In this document: in pieces, positions 44,953 through 53,220 of the stretch
Layout: each line of letters starts with the position of its first letter
Position numbering within the stretch: position 1 is the stretch's first letter
Source of the DNA: Streptomyces sp. NBC_00341
Lineage (GTDB): Bacteria; Actinomycetota; Actinomycetes; Streptomycetales; Streptomycetaceae
Length of the DNA stretch: 64,000 nt
NCBI RefSeq assembly: GCF_041435055.1
Contig: NZ_CP108002.1
Location: 3,162,001-3,226,000 of the forward strand
Direction of reading: 5' to 3'
Notes under the pieces: generated by a model
The model's database searches: none
Seen by the model: only the letters and a program-made list of their open reading frames with translations
Told to the model about the DNA's origin: nothing
Translations under genes and position numbers: made by a program

Positions 44953-45594
44953 TCAGCGAAGCGCGTCCGCCACTTCCCGCGCCGCGTCCACAACGCGGGG
45001 GCCGACCCGTTCCGGGACCGCGTCCGCGAGCATCACGACGCCCACGCTGCCCTCGACGCCCGTCACCCCCATCAGCGCGGCCGCCGCGCCGCTCGCCCCG
45101 GCCTCCAGCTCACCGTGGGTGAGGGTGAACGCGGTCTCGCCCACCGGCTTCTGCCGGGCCGCGAGGATCGCCCGGCCCGCGGCGCCCCGGTCGAGCGGGT
45201 GGCGGAAGCCGGCCCGGTACGCGACGTGGTAGTCCGTCCAGGTCGGTTCGACGACCGCGACGGCCAGCGCGTCCGTGCCGTCGACGAGCGTGAGGTGGGC
45301 CGTGGCACCTATGTCCTCCGCCAGCGAGCGGAGCGCGGGCAGCGCGGCCTCGCGGACGAGCGGGTGCACCTGGCGGCCCAGGCGCAGCACGCCCAGGCCG
45401 ACTCTGGCTCTTCCACCCAAGTCGCGCCGGATCAGGGTGTGTTGCTCCAGGGTGGCGAGCAGACGGTAGACCACGGTGCGGTTGACGCCGAGTTTGTTCG
45501 ACAACTCGGTGACCGTCAGTCCGTGGTCGGTGTCGGCAAGCAGTTTGAGGACACGCAGTCCCCGGTCGAGCGTCTGCGAGGTCTCCGCGGTCAC
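44953..45594 (-). CDS. IclR-family transcriptional regulator
   Basis: 213 aa from the GTG at 45592-45594 behind GAGGAGAGGG. N-terminal wHTH: TLDRGLRVLKLLADTDHGLTVTELSNKLGVNRTVVYRLLATLEQHTLI. C-terminal IclR effector domain: LRSLAEDIGATAHLTLVDGTDALAV, YHVAYRAGFRHPLDRGAAGRAIL. It is shorter than the usual 250 residues but complete in outline. No adjacent catabolic genes, so the effector is unknown. Confidence 0.9.
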   Translation of the reverse strand: MTAETSQTLDRGLRVLKLLADTDHGLTVTELSNKLGVNRTVVYRLLATLEQHTLIRRDLGGRARVGLGVLRLGRQVHPLVREAALPALRSLAEDIGATAHLTLVDGTDALAVAVVEPTWTDYHVAYRAGFRHPLDRGAAGRAILAARQKPVGETAFTLTHGELEAGASGAAAALMGVTGVEGSVGVVMLADAVPERVGPRVVDAAREVADALR

Positions 45595-45931
45595 GACGCC
45601 CTCTCCTCTTTGGTGAGCGGCGGCGGCTGGTTCCCACGGGTTGTGCGTCACCGGTCCCAGCGGCGACGCACGGAGAGGCCGCCGGCCTGGCCAAGGCACC
45701 GGCTGCGCTCCGCGGCGGCGTTGCCACGGGGCGTTCACATTTTTGGGACAGTAGCGAGCCAGTCCGCTCAGCGGAAGACCTCGTCCAGAATCCGGGCGCC
45801 TGCGGAAAAGCGCTTGTGCGTCGCGAGCATAAGTGCCGGTCAGCGGGGCGTCGGCCGGATGGCGCGGATCTACGCGCGTCCATGTCGGCCGACTCCCTCG
45901 CGACGCTCCGTACATGAGTTGTGAACCAGCG
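45595..45931. other. 337-base intergenic region upstream of the IclR gene
   Basis: No gene seen. The IclR promoter probably lies here; a less GC-rich patch (GTTCACATTTTTGGGACAGTA, split 45734-45754) may hold it. The rest is GC-rich without clear dyads. The far end borders the stop of the large secreted protein. Confidence 0.4.
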
Positions 45932-47950
45932 TTAACTCACCGTGAACAATTGCTGGACGGTTTTACCGTTCACGAGCACTTCGCAGGCCCGGATCGACTT
46001 CGTCGCCGGGTCCCGGACGGTGAAGTTGAGGGCGAAGGTGCCGTCGAGGCCGATGATCCGGGTGACGTAGGAGTCGGAGGTCTGCTTCCCGTCCGCGGTG
46101 CGTCCGGTCACCGAGACCGTGGCGACGGGTGCGAAGCCCCGGCCGGTCACCTGGACCACCGTGCCGACCGGTCCTTCGGGCGGCGAGAGCGCGAAGGACG
46201 GCCCGGCCGGGACCGTGCCGTCCTGGACGGTGAAGGCGGCCGTCTCGGTGCGCGGGTTGACGAGGACCTCGCGGACCCGGATCGCGACGGTGTCGGCCGC
46301 CTTGACGGTGAACGTCTGCGAGAACGCCCCGTCGAGGCCGACCACCTTGGTCCGTACCGGGTCGGAGGTCTGTGAGCCGTCCGCCCGCAGCCCGACGATC
46401 GACACGGTCGCGACCTTCGCGAAGCCCTGTCCCAGGACGGTGACGGCGGTGCCCTTCGGGCCGGCCGCCGGAGTGAGGACGATGTACGTGGGTGAGACGG
46501 TCAGCTGGGTGAGGGCCTCCGAGCTGCCGGCGGTGACGCGGAGCGCGTACACGGCGCGCGGGGTGGAGCCGGCGACGGTGACCGTGCCGCTCAGCTTGCC
46601 GTCGGCGGTGATCCGGAGGGTGGAGCCGCTGATCCGGGCCGCGTCGCAGCCGGTGCCGTCGGCGGCGCACAGCGCGGCGGACGGGGTGACGCCGGACGGC
46701 CAGCCGTCGCCGGAGACGCCGATGGACCCGCCCGGTTTGACCTTGGCCGTGCCCGCCGAGAGCGTCGCGGTGGCCTCGGTCACGGTGAACGGCGTGGTGA
46801 GTACGGTCGCCGGGTCATTGGCCTCGTCGACCTGGACCGAGGCGATCGCCGGGTCCGAGACGGTGAGCTCGACGCGGAACTTCCCGTCGGACCCGCTCTT
46901 CACGTAGACGGCGGTGTCGTCGAGGGTCGCCCCGCTCGCGTCGAGGGCGACCGTGTTGATCCACCGGTCCTGGAAGTAGTTGCTGCCGGTGACGGTGATG
47001 ACGCTGCCGACCGGTCCGCTGCTCCGGGACAGCGCGATGGCGCGGGGCCCGTCGGGGACGAAGGCGCGGACGGTCAGGGGCGCGGTCGTCTCCTTCGTAC
47101 CGTCGCCGACCTTCACCAGGTACGAGCCGTCCGGCACGGCGCCCGCCTCCGCGAGCACGGCGTTGCCGGTCAGCTGCCCGGAGCCGTCGATCGCGAGGGT
47201 GGAGGAGGCGAACTTGGCGGGGTCGCAGCCGCCGCCGTCCGCCGCGCAGAGCGACGGTACGGGGGTGGCGGACGGTGTCCACCGGCTGCCCGTCAGGGTG
47301 ACCGCGGTGGACGGGCGCACCGGGGTGGTGGGGGCGATCAGCGTGGCCGGCTGTCCGGCGCTGCCCTCCACGGTCACGGTGCCGATGGACCCGCCGCCCG
47401 CGGTCACGACGCACGGGGTCTCGTAGGTGCCGCCGAGCACCTTGGTACGGGTGAGGTTGCGCAGCGGGGTGAAGGAGACCGGCCCGCTCGCGTCGGCGGG
47501 GACGATGAAGTCCCCTTCGTAGGGTGGGATCTCGATCGGTTTCCCGGACGGGATGTCGAGGGAGACCTGCGGTCCGGTGACGGTCACCGTGCCGGTGGCG
47601 CCGCCGGACATGGCGAGGTCGAGGCTCGGGGTGGTGGGCACGTCGTTGAGGCTGAGCCCGCTGGTGGCCGGGGACGGGCCGAGCGTCACCTTGGCGTGGA
47701 CCTTGCCGCCCGGGTCGACGACGTCGGGGGTGAGTTCGACGTTCATCTGCTGCGGCCCGGTCGCCTCGCCCTGGCCGGCGGGCAGGGTGCAGTGCACGGT
47801 CGGGGTGACCGTACCGGCGTGGGCGAGGGGTGCCAGGGCGGCGGATCCGCCGGTCCAGACGAGCAGGGTGGTGGCGCCGAGTGCGACGGCGCGGCGTAAT
47901 GCCGAGCCACCCGGTCTTCTCGTACCGGCGGATCTGTGATGCGCGAACAT
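45932..47950 (-). CDS. Secreted multi-domain surface protein with Ig/IPT-like repeats
   Basis: 672 aa from the ATG at 47948-47950 behind GGAGGA. Signal peptide ends at about ...PLAHA (residue 45). The mature protein starts with a conserved module (GTVTPTVHCTLPAGQGEATGP, SLDLAMSGGATGTVTV, YEGDFIVPADASGPVSFTPL), then alternating beta-domains. Two carry a CAADG-G-CD(P/A)A Cys pair, and three are IPT/TIG-like with (S/P)GPVGSVVTVTG openings. There is no LPXTG or membrane helix at the C-terminus. It is a paralogue of the next gene upstream. Probably wall-associated; role unknown. Confidence 0.8.
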   Translation of the reverse strand: MFAHHRSAGTRRPGGSALRRAVALGATTLLVWTGGSAALAPLAHAGTVTPTVHCTLPAGQGEATGPQQMNVELTPDVVDPGGKVHAKVTLGPSPATSGLSLNDVPTTPSLDLAMSGGATGTVTVTGPQVSLDIPSGKPIEIPPYEGDFIVPADASGPVSFTPLRNLTRTKVLGGTYETPCVVTAGGGSIGTVTVEGSAGQPATLIAPTTPVRPSTAVTLTGSRWTPSATPVPSLCAADGGGCDPAKFASSTLAIDGSGQLTGNAVLAEAGAVPDGSYLVKVGDGTKETTAPLTVRAFVPDGPRAIALSRSSGPVGSVITVTGSNYFQDRWINTVALDASGATLDDTAVYVKSGSDGKFRVELTVSDPAIASVQVDEANDPATVLTTPFTVTEATATLSAGTAKVKPGGSIGVSGDGWPSGVTPSAALCAADGTGCDAARISGSTLRITADGKLSGTVTVAGSTPRAVYALRVTAGSSEALTQLTVSPTYIVLTPAAGPKGTAVTVLGQGFAKVATVSIVGLRADGSQTSDPVRTKVVGLDGAFSQTFTVKAADTVAIRVREVLVNPRTETAAFTVQDGTVPAGPSFALSPPEGPVGTVVQVTGRGFAPVATVSVTGRTADGKQTSDSYVTRIIGLDGTFALNFTVRDPATKSIRACEVLVNGKTVQQLFTVS

Positions 47951-48020
47951 GCGGCTCCTCCAAAGGAAGCGGAATGGGAATGATGGGAATGGACTGAATG
48001 GTGCGGACGCGGAACGGGAA

Positions 48021-48060
48021 ACGCCCGTCCGCTCCATTGCCGTATGGAGCGGGCGGGCGT
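48021..48060 (-). terminator. Hairpin between the two paralogous surface-protein genes
   Basis: 17-base arms (48021-48037, 48044-48060) with one wobble pair and a 6-base loop, 29 bases beyond the stop of the upstream paralogue. Confidence 0.8.
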
Positions 48061-48088
48061 CCGGAAGGGATTTCCCCGGTGACCCCTG

Positions 48089-49738
48089 TTACAGCAGGGT
48101 CAGGGTGAGGGTGGCGCTGTAATCTCCGGGCCGGGTGAATTCGGGAACGGTGAGGGCGAGATCCGCGTCGGCGTCGAACTTCCCGCCGGTGAACGGACGT
48201 GATCCGTCCGGATCCACCCGGCAGAGGCTCGCCGCCTCGCTCCCGAGCGCCGTGGGCGCTCCGGCCACCGGTGTCCCCACGCTCTCGTCCTGTGCCGAGC
48301 AGGCCGGGGTCCACCGCACGGCATAGGCCGGGATGATGTTCCCGTCGGCGCTGGTGAAGCGGCTCAGGGTGGCGGTCAGCGACCATCCGCTGTTGACGCC
48401 TCTGGCGTCCTCGACCTCGACCCGGTTGAGCCGGGCCTGCTGCGCACCGTTGTCCGTGCCCAGGACCGTGGTGCCGAAGTCGACGGTGTCACCGGCCTGG
48501 GTCATGGACAGCGTCCCGGCCCTGACCTCGGTGGTCAGTTGCTGCTCGGCCGTGCCGCCGTCGCCCCCTCCGCCGCCCTCCTCGGTGACGGTGAACGGCG
48601 CCGTGCGGACGGTCGCCGGGTCGTTGGCCTCGTCGGCCTGGACAGCGACGACGGCGTCGGAGATGACGGTGAACTCGACGGCGAAGGTGCCGTCGGAGCC
48701 GCTCTTGACGTAGACCGCGCTGTCGTCGAGGCCGGTGCCCGCCGCGTCGAGGCCGATGACGTTGATCCAGCGGTCCGGGTTGTAGTTCCGGCCGCTGACG
48801 GTGACGACGCTGCCGACCGGGCCGCTGTCCGCCGACAGCGAGATCTCCCTGTTGCCCGCCGCGACGGCCTTGACGGTGAGGGGGGCGGTGGCCTCCTTCG
48901 TGCCGTCGTTGACCTTCACCTCGTACCCGCCGTCGGGCACCGCCCCGGACTCGCCGAGGGTCGCGGTGCCGGTGAGCGTGCCGTAGGAGTCGATCCGCAG
49001 GGTGTTGGAGGTGAACTTCAGCGGATCGCAGCCGCCACCGCCCGCCGCGCAGAGCGACGGTACGGGGGTGCTGTCCGGCGTCCACTTCGAACCGCGCAGC
49101 TTGACCGCGGTGTTGGGGCGTACCGGGTCGGCGGGGGCGGTCAGGGTGGCGGGCTCGGAGGTGGAGCCCTCCGCCGTGACGGTGCCGACGCTGCCCACGT
49201 CGCCGACGACGTCGCACGGTGTCTCGAAGACCGATCCGAGGACCTTGGTCTGGGTGAGGGTGCGGACGGGGGCGAGCGAGATCTCGCCGGAGGCGTCCAC
49301 CGGAACCAGGAAGTCGCCCTCGTACGCGGGAATCTCGATGGGCTGCCCGGCCGGCACGTCCATGGTGAACTCGGCGCCCCGCACGGTGATGGTGCCGGTG
49401 GCCCCGCCGGACATCGCGAGGTCGAGGCTGGGGATGGTCGGCACGTCCTCCAGGGCGATGGCGCTGGTGGCGGGGGACGCGCCGAGCGTCACCTTGGCGT
49501 GCACCTTGCCGCCCGGGGCGACGACCGCGGGCGACAGCTCGACGTTCATCTCCTGCGGCCCGGTCGCCTCGCCCTGGCCCGCGGGCAGGGTGCAGTGGAC
49601 GGTCGGGGTCACCGTGCCGGCCGCGGCCGCCGTCGCGTGGTACGGGGGAAGCGGCGCGGCGGCCCCGACACAGCCCAGCGACAGTACGAAGCAGGCTGCG
49701 AGCAGACCGGTCACCCCGGGTCTTCGACGTCGGATCAC
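48089..49738 (-). CDS. Secreted surface protein with WxL-like C-terminal domain
   Basis: 549 aa from the GTG at 49736-49738, spaced from AAAGGG; an ATG five codons upstream (49753) is possible. Signal peptide (LLAACFVLSLGCVGAAAPL) then the same N-terminal module as its neighbour (GTVTPTVHCTLPAGQGEATGP) and matching beta-domains to about residue 390. A Gly-rich linker leads to a distinct C-terminal domain of about 155 residues: LTTEVRAGTLSMTQ, VEVEDARGVNSGWSLTATLSRFTSADG and YSATLTLTLL. The W-x-L-plus-F pattern resembles WxL domains, which bind peptidoglycan in Firmicutes. Confidence 0.8.
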   Translation of the reverse strand: MIRRRRPGVTGLLAACFVLSLGCVGAAAPLPPYHATAAAAGTVTPTVHCTLPAGQGEATGPQEMNVELSPAVVAPGGKVHAKVTLGASPATSAIALEDVPTIPSLDLAMSGGATGTITVRGAEFTMDVPAGQPIEIPAYEGDFLVPVDASGEISLAPVRTLTQTKVLGSVFETPCDVVGDVGSVGTVTAEGSTSEPATLTAPADPVRPNTAVKLRGSKWTPDSTPVPSLCAAGGGGCDPLKFTSNTLRIDSYGTLTGTATLGESGAVPDGGYEVKVNDGTKEATAPLTVKAVAAGNREISLSADSGPVGSVVTVSGRNYNPDRWINVIGLDAAGTGLDDSAVYVKSGSDGTFAVEFTVISDAVVAVQADEANDPATVRTAPFTVTEEGGGGGDGGTAEQQLTTEVRAGTLSMTQAGDTVDFGTTVLGTDNGAQQARLNRVEVEDARGVNSGWSLTATLSRFTSADGNIIPAYAVRWTPACSAQDESVGTPVAGAPTALGSEAASLCRVDPDGSRPFTGGKFDADADLALTVPEFTRPGDYSATLTLTLL

Positions 49739-49988
49739 CTGACACCCTTTCATGGCCCATTGATTGCGCACATTGAGGAGCTCCGGTGCAGAGAAGTCAA
49801 GAGAGACCGAATTGATCCTTTCGGAAATGCCCGAAAAGCATTTCAGCACGCGTTTTCGGCACATCCGTTGACATCTTTGAAGATCACCGTTTCACTGCAC
49901 CCGACATGCCGGGCCCGGCACGCAGATCCGCAGGCTGGTACCGATCCAGCGAATCTGCGGAATTCAACCGGAAGGAGTTCCACCCGTC

Positions 49989-50540
49989 ATGTCGATCTCC
50001 TCGCGCCACACCTGGAGCCGAAGACGCCTGCCGCTGGTGGCGGGCGCCACGTGTGCCGTCGGCGCCATGCTCGCGCTGTCGTCCCCGACGGCCTCCGCCG
50101 TGGTCCCGCTCACCGCGACGGCGAGCTACGACTGCGGCTCCTGGGGCAGCGGTCTTGCCACCCTGACCGCCGCCGACTCGGGCACCAGTAAGACCATCAA
50201 GATCACCTCCACTGCGATCAGGATGCCGGCCGGCACGAGTGCCGACCCGAACAGCATCACGACGACGCTCAAGCTCACCAAGACCTCGGGCGGCGTCACC
50301 AGTCAGGTCCAGTTCTCCGCGAAGGCCAACCCCGCTCTCAGCGGCGGCAACCCGATCACCCTCGGACCGCTGAAGCTCACATCCGGCACGCTCGCGGCGG
50401 GGGACAGTACCAACTCCACGGTGCTGCCCGCTCCCCCGAGCACCACCAACTGGTCGCTCCAGATCGTGGCCTCGTCCCCGACGTCGGCCACCGTGCCGTG
50501 CGTGGCGACGACCACCCAGTCCGCTCCGTTCGTCTGGTAG
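49989..50540 (+). CDS. Small secreted beta-rich protein, divergent from the surface-protein pair
   Basis: 183 aa from the ATG at 49989 with AAGGAG 14 bases upstream. Signal peptide to about residue 37 (SRRRLPLVAGATCAVGAMLALSSPTASA). The mature part is Ser/Thr-rich and predicted all-beta, with two cysteines (YDCGSWGSG and VPCVATTT) that could close the domain. The size and Cys placement resemble the N-terminal module of the two paralogues, which also begins with a Cys strand and ends ETPC. It may be a single-domain partner. Confidence 0.75.
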   Translation: MSISSRHTWSRRRLPLVAGATCAVGAMLALSSPTASAVVPLTATASYDCGSWGSGLATLTAADSGTSKTIKITSTAIRMPAGTSADPNSITTTLKLTKTSGGVTSQVQFSAKANPALSGGNPITLGPLKLTSGTLAAGDSTNSTVLPAPPSTTNWSLQIVASSPTSATVPCVATTTQSAPFVW

Positions 50541-50595
50541 CGGCGGGCCCCCTCATGGCACCGGCCTCAGCCCGCTGAAGCCGGTCCGCTCATGA

Positions 50596-50640
50596 CACCG
50601 GCCCGGGGCGAGGACGGCTGTCCTGTGCCCCGGGCCGGTG
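50596..50640. terminator. Bidirectional hairpin between the small secreted protein and the helicase
   Basis: 14-bp perfect arms (50596-50609, 50627-50640) around a 17-base loop. A second imperfect stem (about 50561-50587, ACCGGC...GCCGGT) lies just before it. The pair sits between convergent stops at 50540 and 50661. Confidence 0.82.
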
Positions 50641-50660
50641 CCCGTGCGTCTCCGGTGGGC

Positions 50661-52442
50661 TCACGTCATGCGGGTGGCCCACTCCTGGACCTTCTTGATC
50701 CGCTGCTCGATCTGCCCGGCGGTGGCCTCCGCGCTCGGCGGCCCGCCGCACACCCGCCGCAGCTCGGTGTGGATGACCCCGTGCGGTTTGCCGCTCTGGT
50801 GCGTGTAGGCCGACACCATGGTGTTCAGCTGCTTGCGCAGGCTCAGCAGCTGCTTGTGCGTGACCACCGGCCGGTCACCGGCCGGTTTCTCCAGCAGATC
50901 GGCCTCGGAGGCCGGCTTCTGGCGGCTGTGCGCGATCTGCCGGGTCTGCCGCTTCTGGAGCAGCAGCTGCACCTGGTCCGGCTCCAGCAGCCCCGGGATC
51001 CCGAGGTAGTCCTGCTCCTCCTCGCTGCCCGGGTGCGCCTGCATGCCGAACTCGGCACCGTCGTACAGCACCCGGTCGAAGACCGCGTCGGATTCGAGGG
51101 CCTCGAAGGGCAGCTGCTCCTCGGTCTCCTCGTCCTCCAGCTTCTCCGCGTCGGCGAGGAGCTTGTCCTCCTCCGCGAACGGGTTCTCCTCCTCGCTGCC
51201 CTTCTTGGGCTTGTCGAGGACGTGGTCCCGTTCGACCTCCATCTCGTTGGCGAAGTCGAGCAGCATCGGGATCGTCGGTACGAAGACGGAGGCGGTCTCG
51301 CCGCGCTTGCGGGAGCGCACGAAGCGGCCGACTGCCTGGGCGAAGAAGAGCGGCGTAGAAATGGTGGTGGCGTACACGCCGACCGCGAGGCGCGGTACGT
51401 CGACGCCCTCGGACACCATCCGGACGGCGACCATCCAGCGGGAGCCGTCCTCGGTGAACGTGTCGATCCGCTTGGACGCGGCCTTCTCGTCGGACAGGAC
51501 GACGGTGGCCTTCTCGCCGGTCACCTTCTTGAGGATCTTGGCGTACTCGCGGGCGGACTCCTGGTCGGTCGCGATGACCAGGCCGCCCGCGTCCGGGATG
51601 CCCTTGCGGACCTCGGTCAGCCGCTTGTCGGCGGCGCTGAGCACGTTGGGGATCCAGTCACCGGTGGGCGACAGCGCGGTGCGCCACGCCTGCCCGATGG
51701 CGTCCTTGGTCATCGGCTCACCGAGCCGGGCGGCGATCTCGTCACCGGCCTTGGTGCGCCAGCGCATGTTGCCGCTGTAGCTGAGGAAGATCACCGGGCG
51801 GACCACGCCGTCGGCCAGCGCGTTGCCGTAGCCGTAGGTGTAGTCGGCGGAGGACCGCCGGATGCCGTCGTTCCCCTCCTCGTAGACGACGAAGGGGATC
51901 GGGTTGGTGTCGGAGCGGAACGGCGTGCCGGTGAGCGCGAGCCGGCGGGTCGCCGGGTCGAACGCCTCCTGGCACGCCTCGCCCCAGGACTTCGAGTCAC
52001 CGGCGTGGTGGATCTCGTCGAGGATCACCAGGGTCTTGCGCTGCTCGCACCGGTTGCGGTGCAGCATCGGGCGGACCCCGACACCCGCGTACGTGACGGC
52101 GACCCCGTGGTACTCCTTGCTCACGGGGCCGGCGCTGTAGTCGGGGTCGAGCTTGATCCCTATCCGGGCGGCGGCCTCCGCCCACTGCTTCTTGAGGTGC
52201 TCGGTCGGTGCCACGACGGTGACCTGCTGCACGACGTGGTGGTGCAGCAGCCATGACGCGAGGGTCAGCGCGAAGGTGGTCTTACCGGCGCCGGGGGTCG
52301 CGACGGCGAGGAAATCGCGCGGCTGCTCCTGGATGTACCTCTCCATGGCGCCCTGCTGCCAGGCTCGCAGCTTCCCGGCCGTACCCCAGGGGGCGCGGCC
52401 GGGAAAGGCGGGTGAGAGGTGGTGGGAGGCGGTAGTAGTCAC
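50661..52442 (-). CDS. DEAD/DEAH-box superfamily 2 helicase
   Basis: 593 aa from the GTG at 52440-52442 behind GGAGACC. SF2 motifs: Walker A ATPGAGKTTFA, motif Ia VVAPTEHLKKQW, DEIH box LVILDEIHHAG, motif III LTGTPFRSD, motif V VRMVSEGVDVPR, motif VI QAVGRFVRSRKRGE. A Glu/Asp/Lys-rich insert (about 420-460) and a C-terminal helical domain follow. It resembles the Res/XPB-like helicases conserved in actinobacteria. It is alone, with no methylase or nuclease partner, so it is not a restriction system. DNA repair is plausible but unproven. Confidence 0.88.
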   Translation of the reverse strand: MTTTASHHLSPAFPGRAPWGTAGKLRAWQQGAMERYIQEQPRDFLAVATPGAGKTTFALTLASWLLHHHVVQQVTVVAPTEHLKKQWAEAAARIGIKLDPDYSAGPVSKEYHGVAVTYAGVGVRPMLHRNRCEQRKTLVILDEIHHAGDSKSWGEACQEAFDPATRRLALTGTPFRSDTNPIPFVVYEEGNDGIRRSSADYTYGYGNALADGVVRPVIFLSYSGNMRWRTKAGDEIAARLGEPMTKDAIGQAWRTALSPTGDWIPNVLSAADKRLTEVRKGIPDAGGLVIATDQESAREYAKILKKVTGEKATVVLSDEKAASKRIDTFTEDGSRWMVAVRMVSEGVDVPRLAVGVYATTISTPLFFAQAVGRFVRSRKRGETASVFVPTIPMLLDFANEMEVERDHVLDKPKKGSEEENPFAEEDKLLADAEKLEDEETEEQLPFEALESDAVFDRVLYDGAEFGMQAHPGSEEEQDYLGIPGLLEPDQVQLLLQKRQTRQIAHSRQKPASEADLLEKPAGDRPVVTHKQLLSLRKQLNTMVSAYTHQSGKPHGVIHTELRRVCGGPPSAEATAGQIEQRIKKVQEWATRMT

Positions 52443-52593
52443 GGTCTCCGGTTCGGGTCTCTCGGGTACGTGGAGTGCTGTCCGCACGGGCCGGGACGGG
52501 CACGCACGCGATACGACAACCGGGCCACCCTACCGGGGGGCGGGGTGCGATCCGCCCTGGACGGCGCCACCCCGGGGCGAATTGCGACGGCTC

Positions 52594-52983
52594 TCACACG
52601 TGCTCGTCGACCAGATCGCGCAGCCCCTGGGAGATGACCTTCACCTCGTCCGTTTCGCCTGTGGCGACCGCGATGACCAGGCGTTCCGCCGCGTCGATAT
52701 CGGGGCGGAGATCGACGCCGTTCATCGCGAGGAAGGCCACGCACGACAGCCAGGCGGTGCGCCTGTTGCCGTCGAAGAGCGGATGGTTGATCGCCAGGGA
52801 CTGGAGCAGTGCGGCCGCCTTGTCCACGACGTCCGGATACGCCTCCTCACCGAACATGGCCGCGGACGGCCGGTGGGCAGCCGATTCGAGCAGGCCAGCA
52901 TCGCGGACCACGATCTGCATGTCGGGGCAGGCGTGTTCGGCGATGACGAGGATGTCTTCGGAGGAAAGGTAGATACAGCTCAC
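52594..52983 (-). CDS. Doc/Fic-family toxin
   Basis: 129 aa from a GTG start overlapping the antitoxin stop (GTGA). The Fic core motif is HPLFDGNRRTAWL (HxFxDGNRR), with upstream helix VDKAAALLQSLAIN. Doc-type toxins phosphorylate EF-Tu; other Fic enzymes AMPylate. The K/R-variant in the loop (NRR rather than NKR) is shared with many chromosomal Docs. It is paired with a small antitoxin gene, so it is expected to be held inactive and autoregulated. Confidence 0.9.
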   Translation of the reverse strand: MSCIYLSSEDILVIAEHACPDMQIVVRDAGLLESAAHRPSAAMFGEEAYPDVVDKAAALLQSLAINHPLFDGNRRTAWLSCVAFLAMNGVDLRPDIDAAERLVIAVATGETDEVKVISQGLRDLVDEHV

Positions 52984-53180
52984 TTGAGCCGCTCCATGAG
53001 CTCGCCCCACTTGGCCGCCTGCTCCTTCGCCGTCTTGCGGACGATGGCCTGCTGGGCGGTCCGGGCCAGATAGTCGTCCACGGCCTGGAGCAATATGGCG
53101 TGCATGCTCGTGCCCTCCTGCTCGGCGCGCTGCTTGAGTGCTTCGGTCTGGTCGTCACGAAGACGCAGATTCATGGCCAT
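52980..53180 (-). CDS. Ribbon-helix-helix antitoxin of the Doc pair
   Basis: 66 aa from the ATG at 53178-53180 (a second ATG two codons later is possible). An RHH (CopG/Arc-like) fold is suggested by MNLRLRDDQTEALKQRAEQEGTSMHAILLQAVDDYL, with the short strand LRLRDD contacting DNA. The C-terminal KTAKEQAAKWGELMERLK would bind and cover the toxin. The promoter region directly upstream carries repeated GGTACC boxes, fitting autorepression by the complex. Confidence 0.85.
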   Translation of the reverse strand: MAMNLRLRDDQTEALKQRAEQEGTSMHAILLQAVDDYLARTAQQAIVRKTAKEQAAKWGELMERLK

Positions 53181-53187
53181 ACCAAAA

Positions 53188-53220
53188 CGGTACCACCAGG
53201 TGGGGCCAGATCGGTACCAC
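53188..53220. promoter_or_regulatory. Operator boxes upstream of the toxin-antitoxin pair
   Basis: Direct repeats CGGTACCAC at 53188-53196 and 53212-53220 (24 bases apart) flank CCAC-CAG-GTGG (53193-53203, overlapping the first box). Both boxes contain the palindrome GGTACC. The nearest box lies 7 bases before the antitoxin start, the usual place for RHH autorepression. The convergent exporter gene ends here as well. Confidence 0.65.

Noticed and set aside
44488..45232. Several overlapping open frames on both strands in the large inverted repeat
   Set aside because: The same odd motifs (GVSS, RGSPRR) appear in opposite frames because of the inverted symmetry; no start signals or codon bias.
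50661..52442. Type I/III restriction helicase subunit
   Set aside because: The helicase is Res-like but no methyltransferase, specificity or nuclease gene is adjacent, and it has the layout of a stand-alone actinobacterial SF2 helicase.
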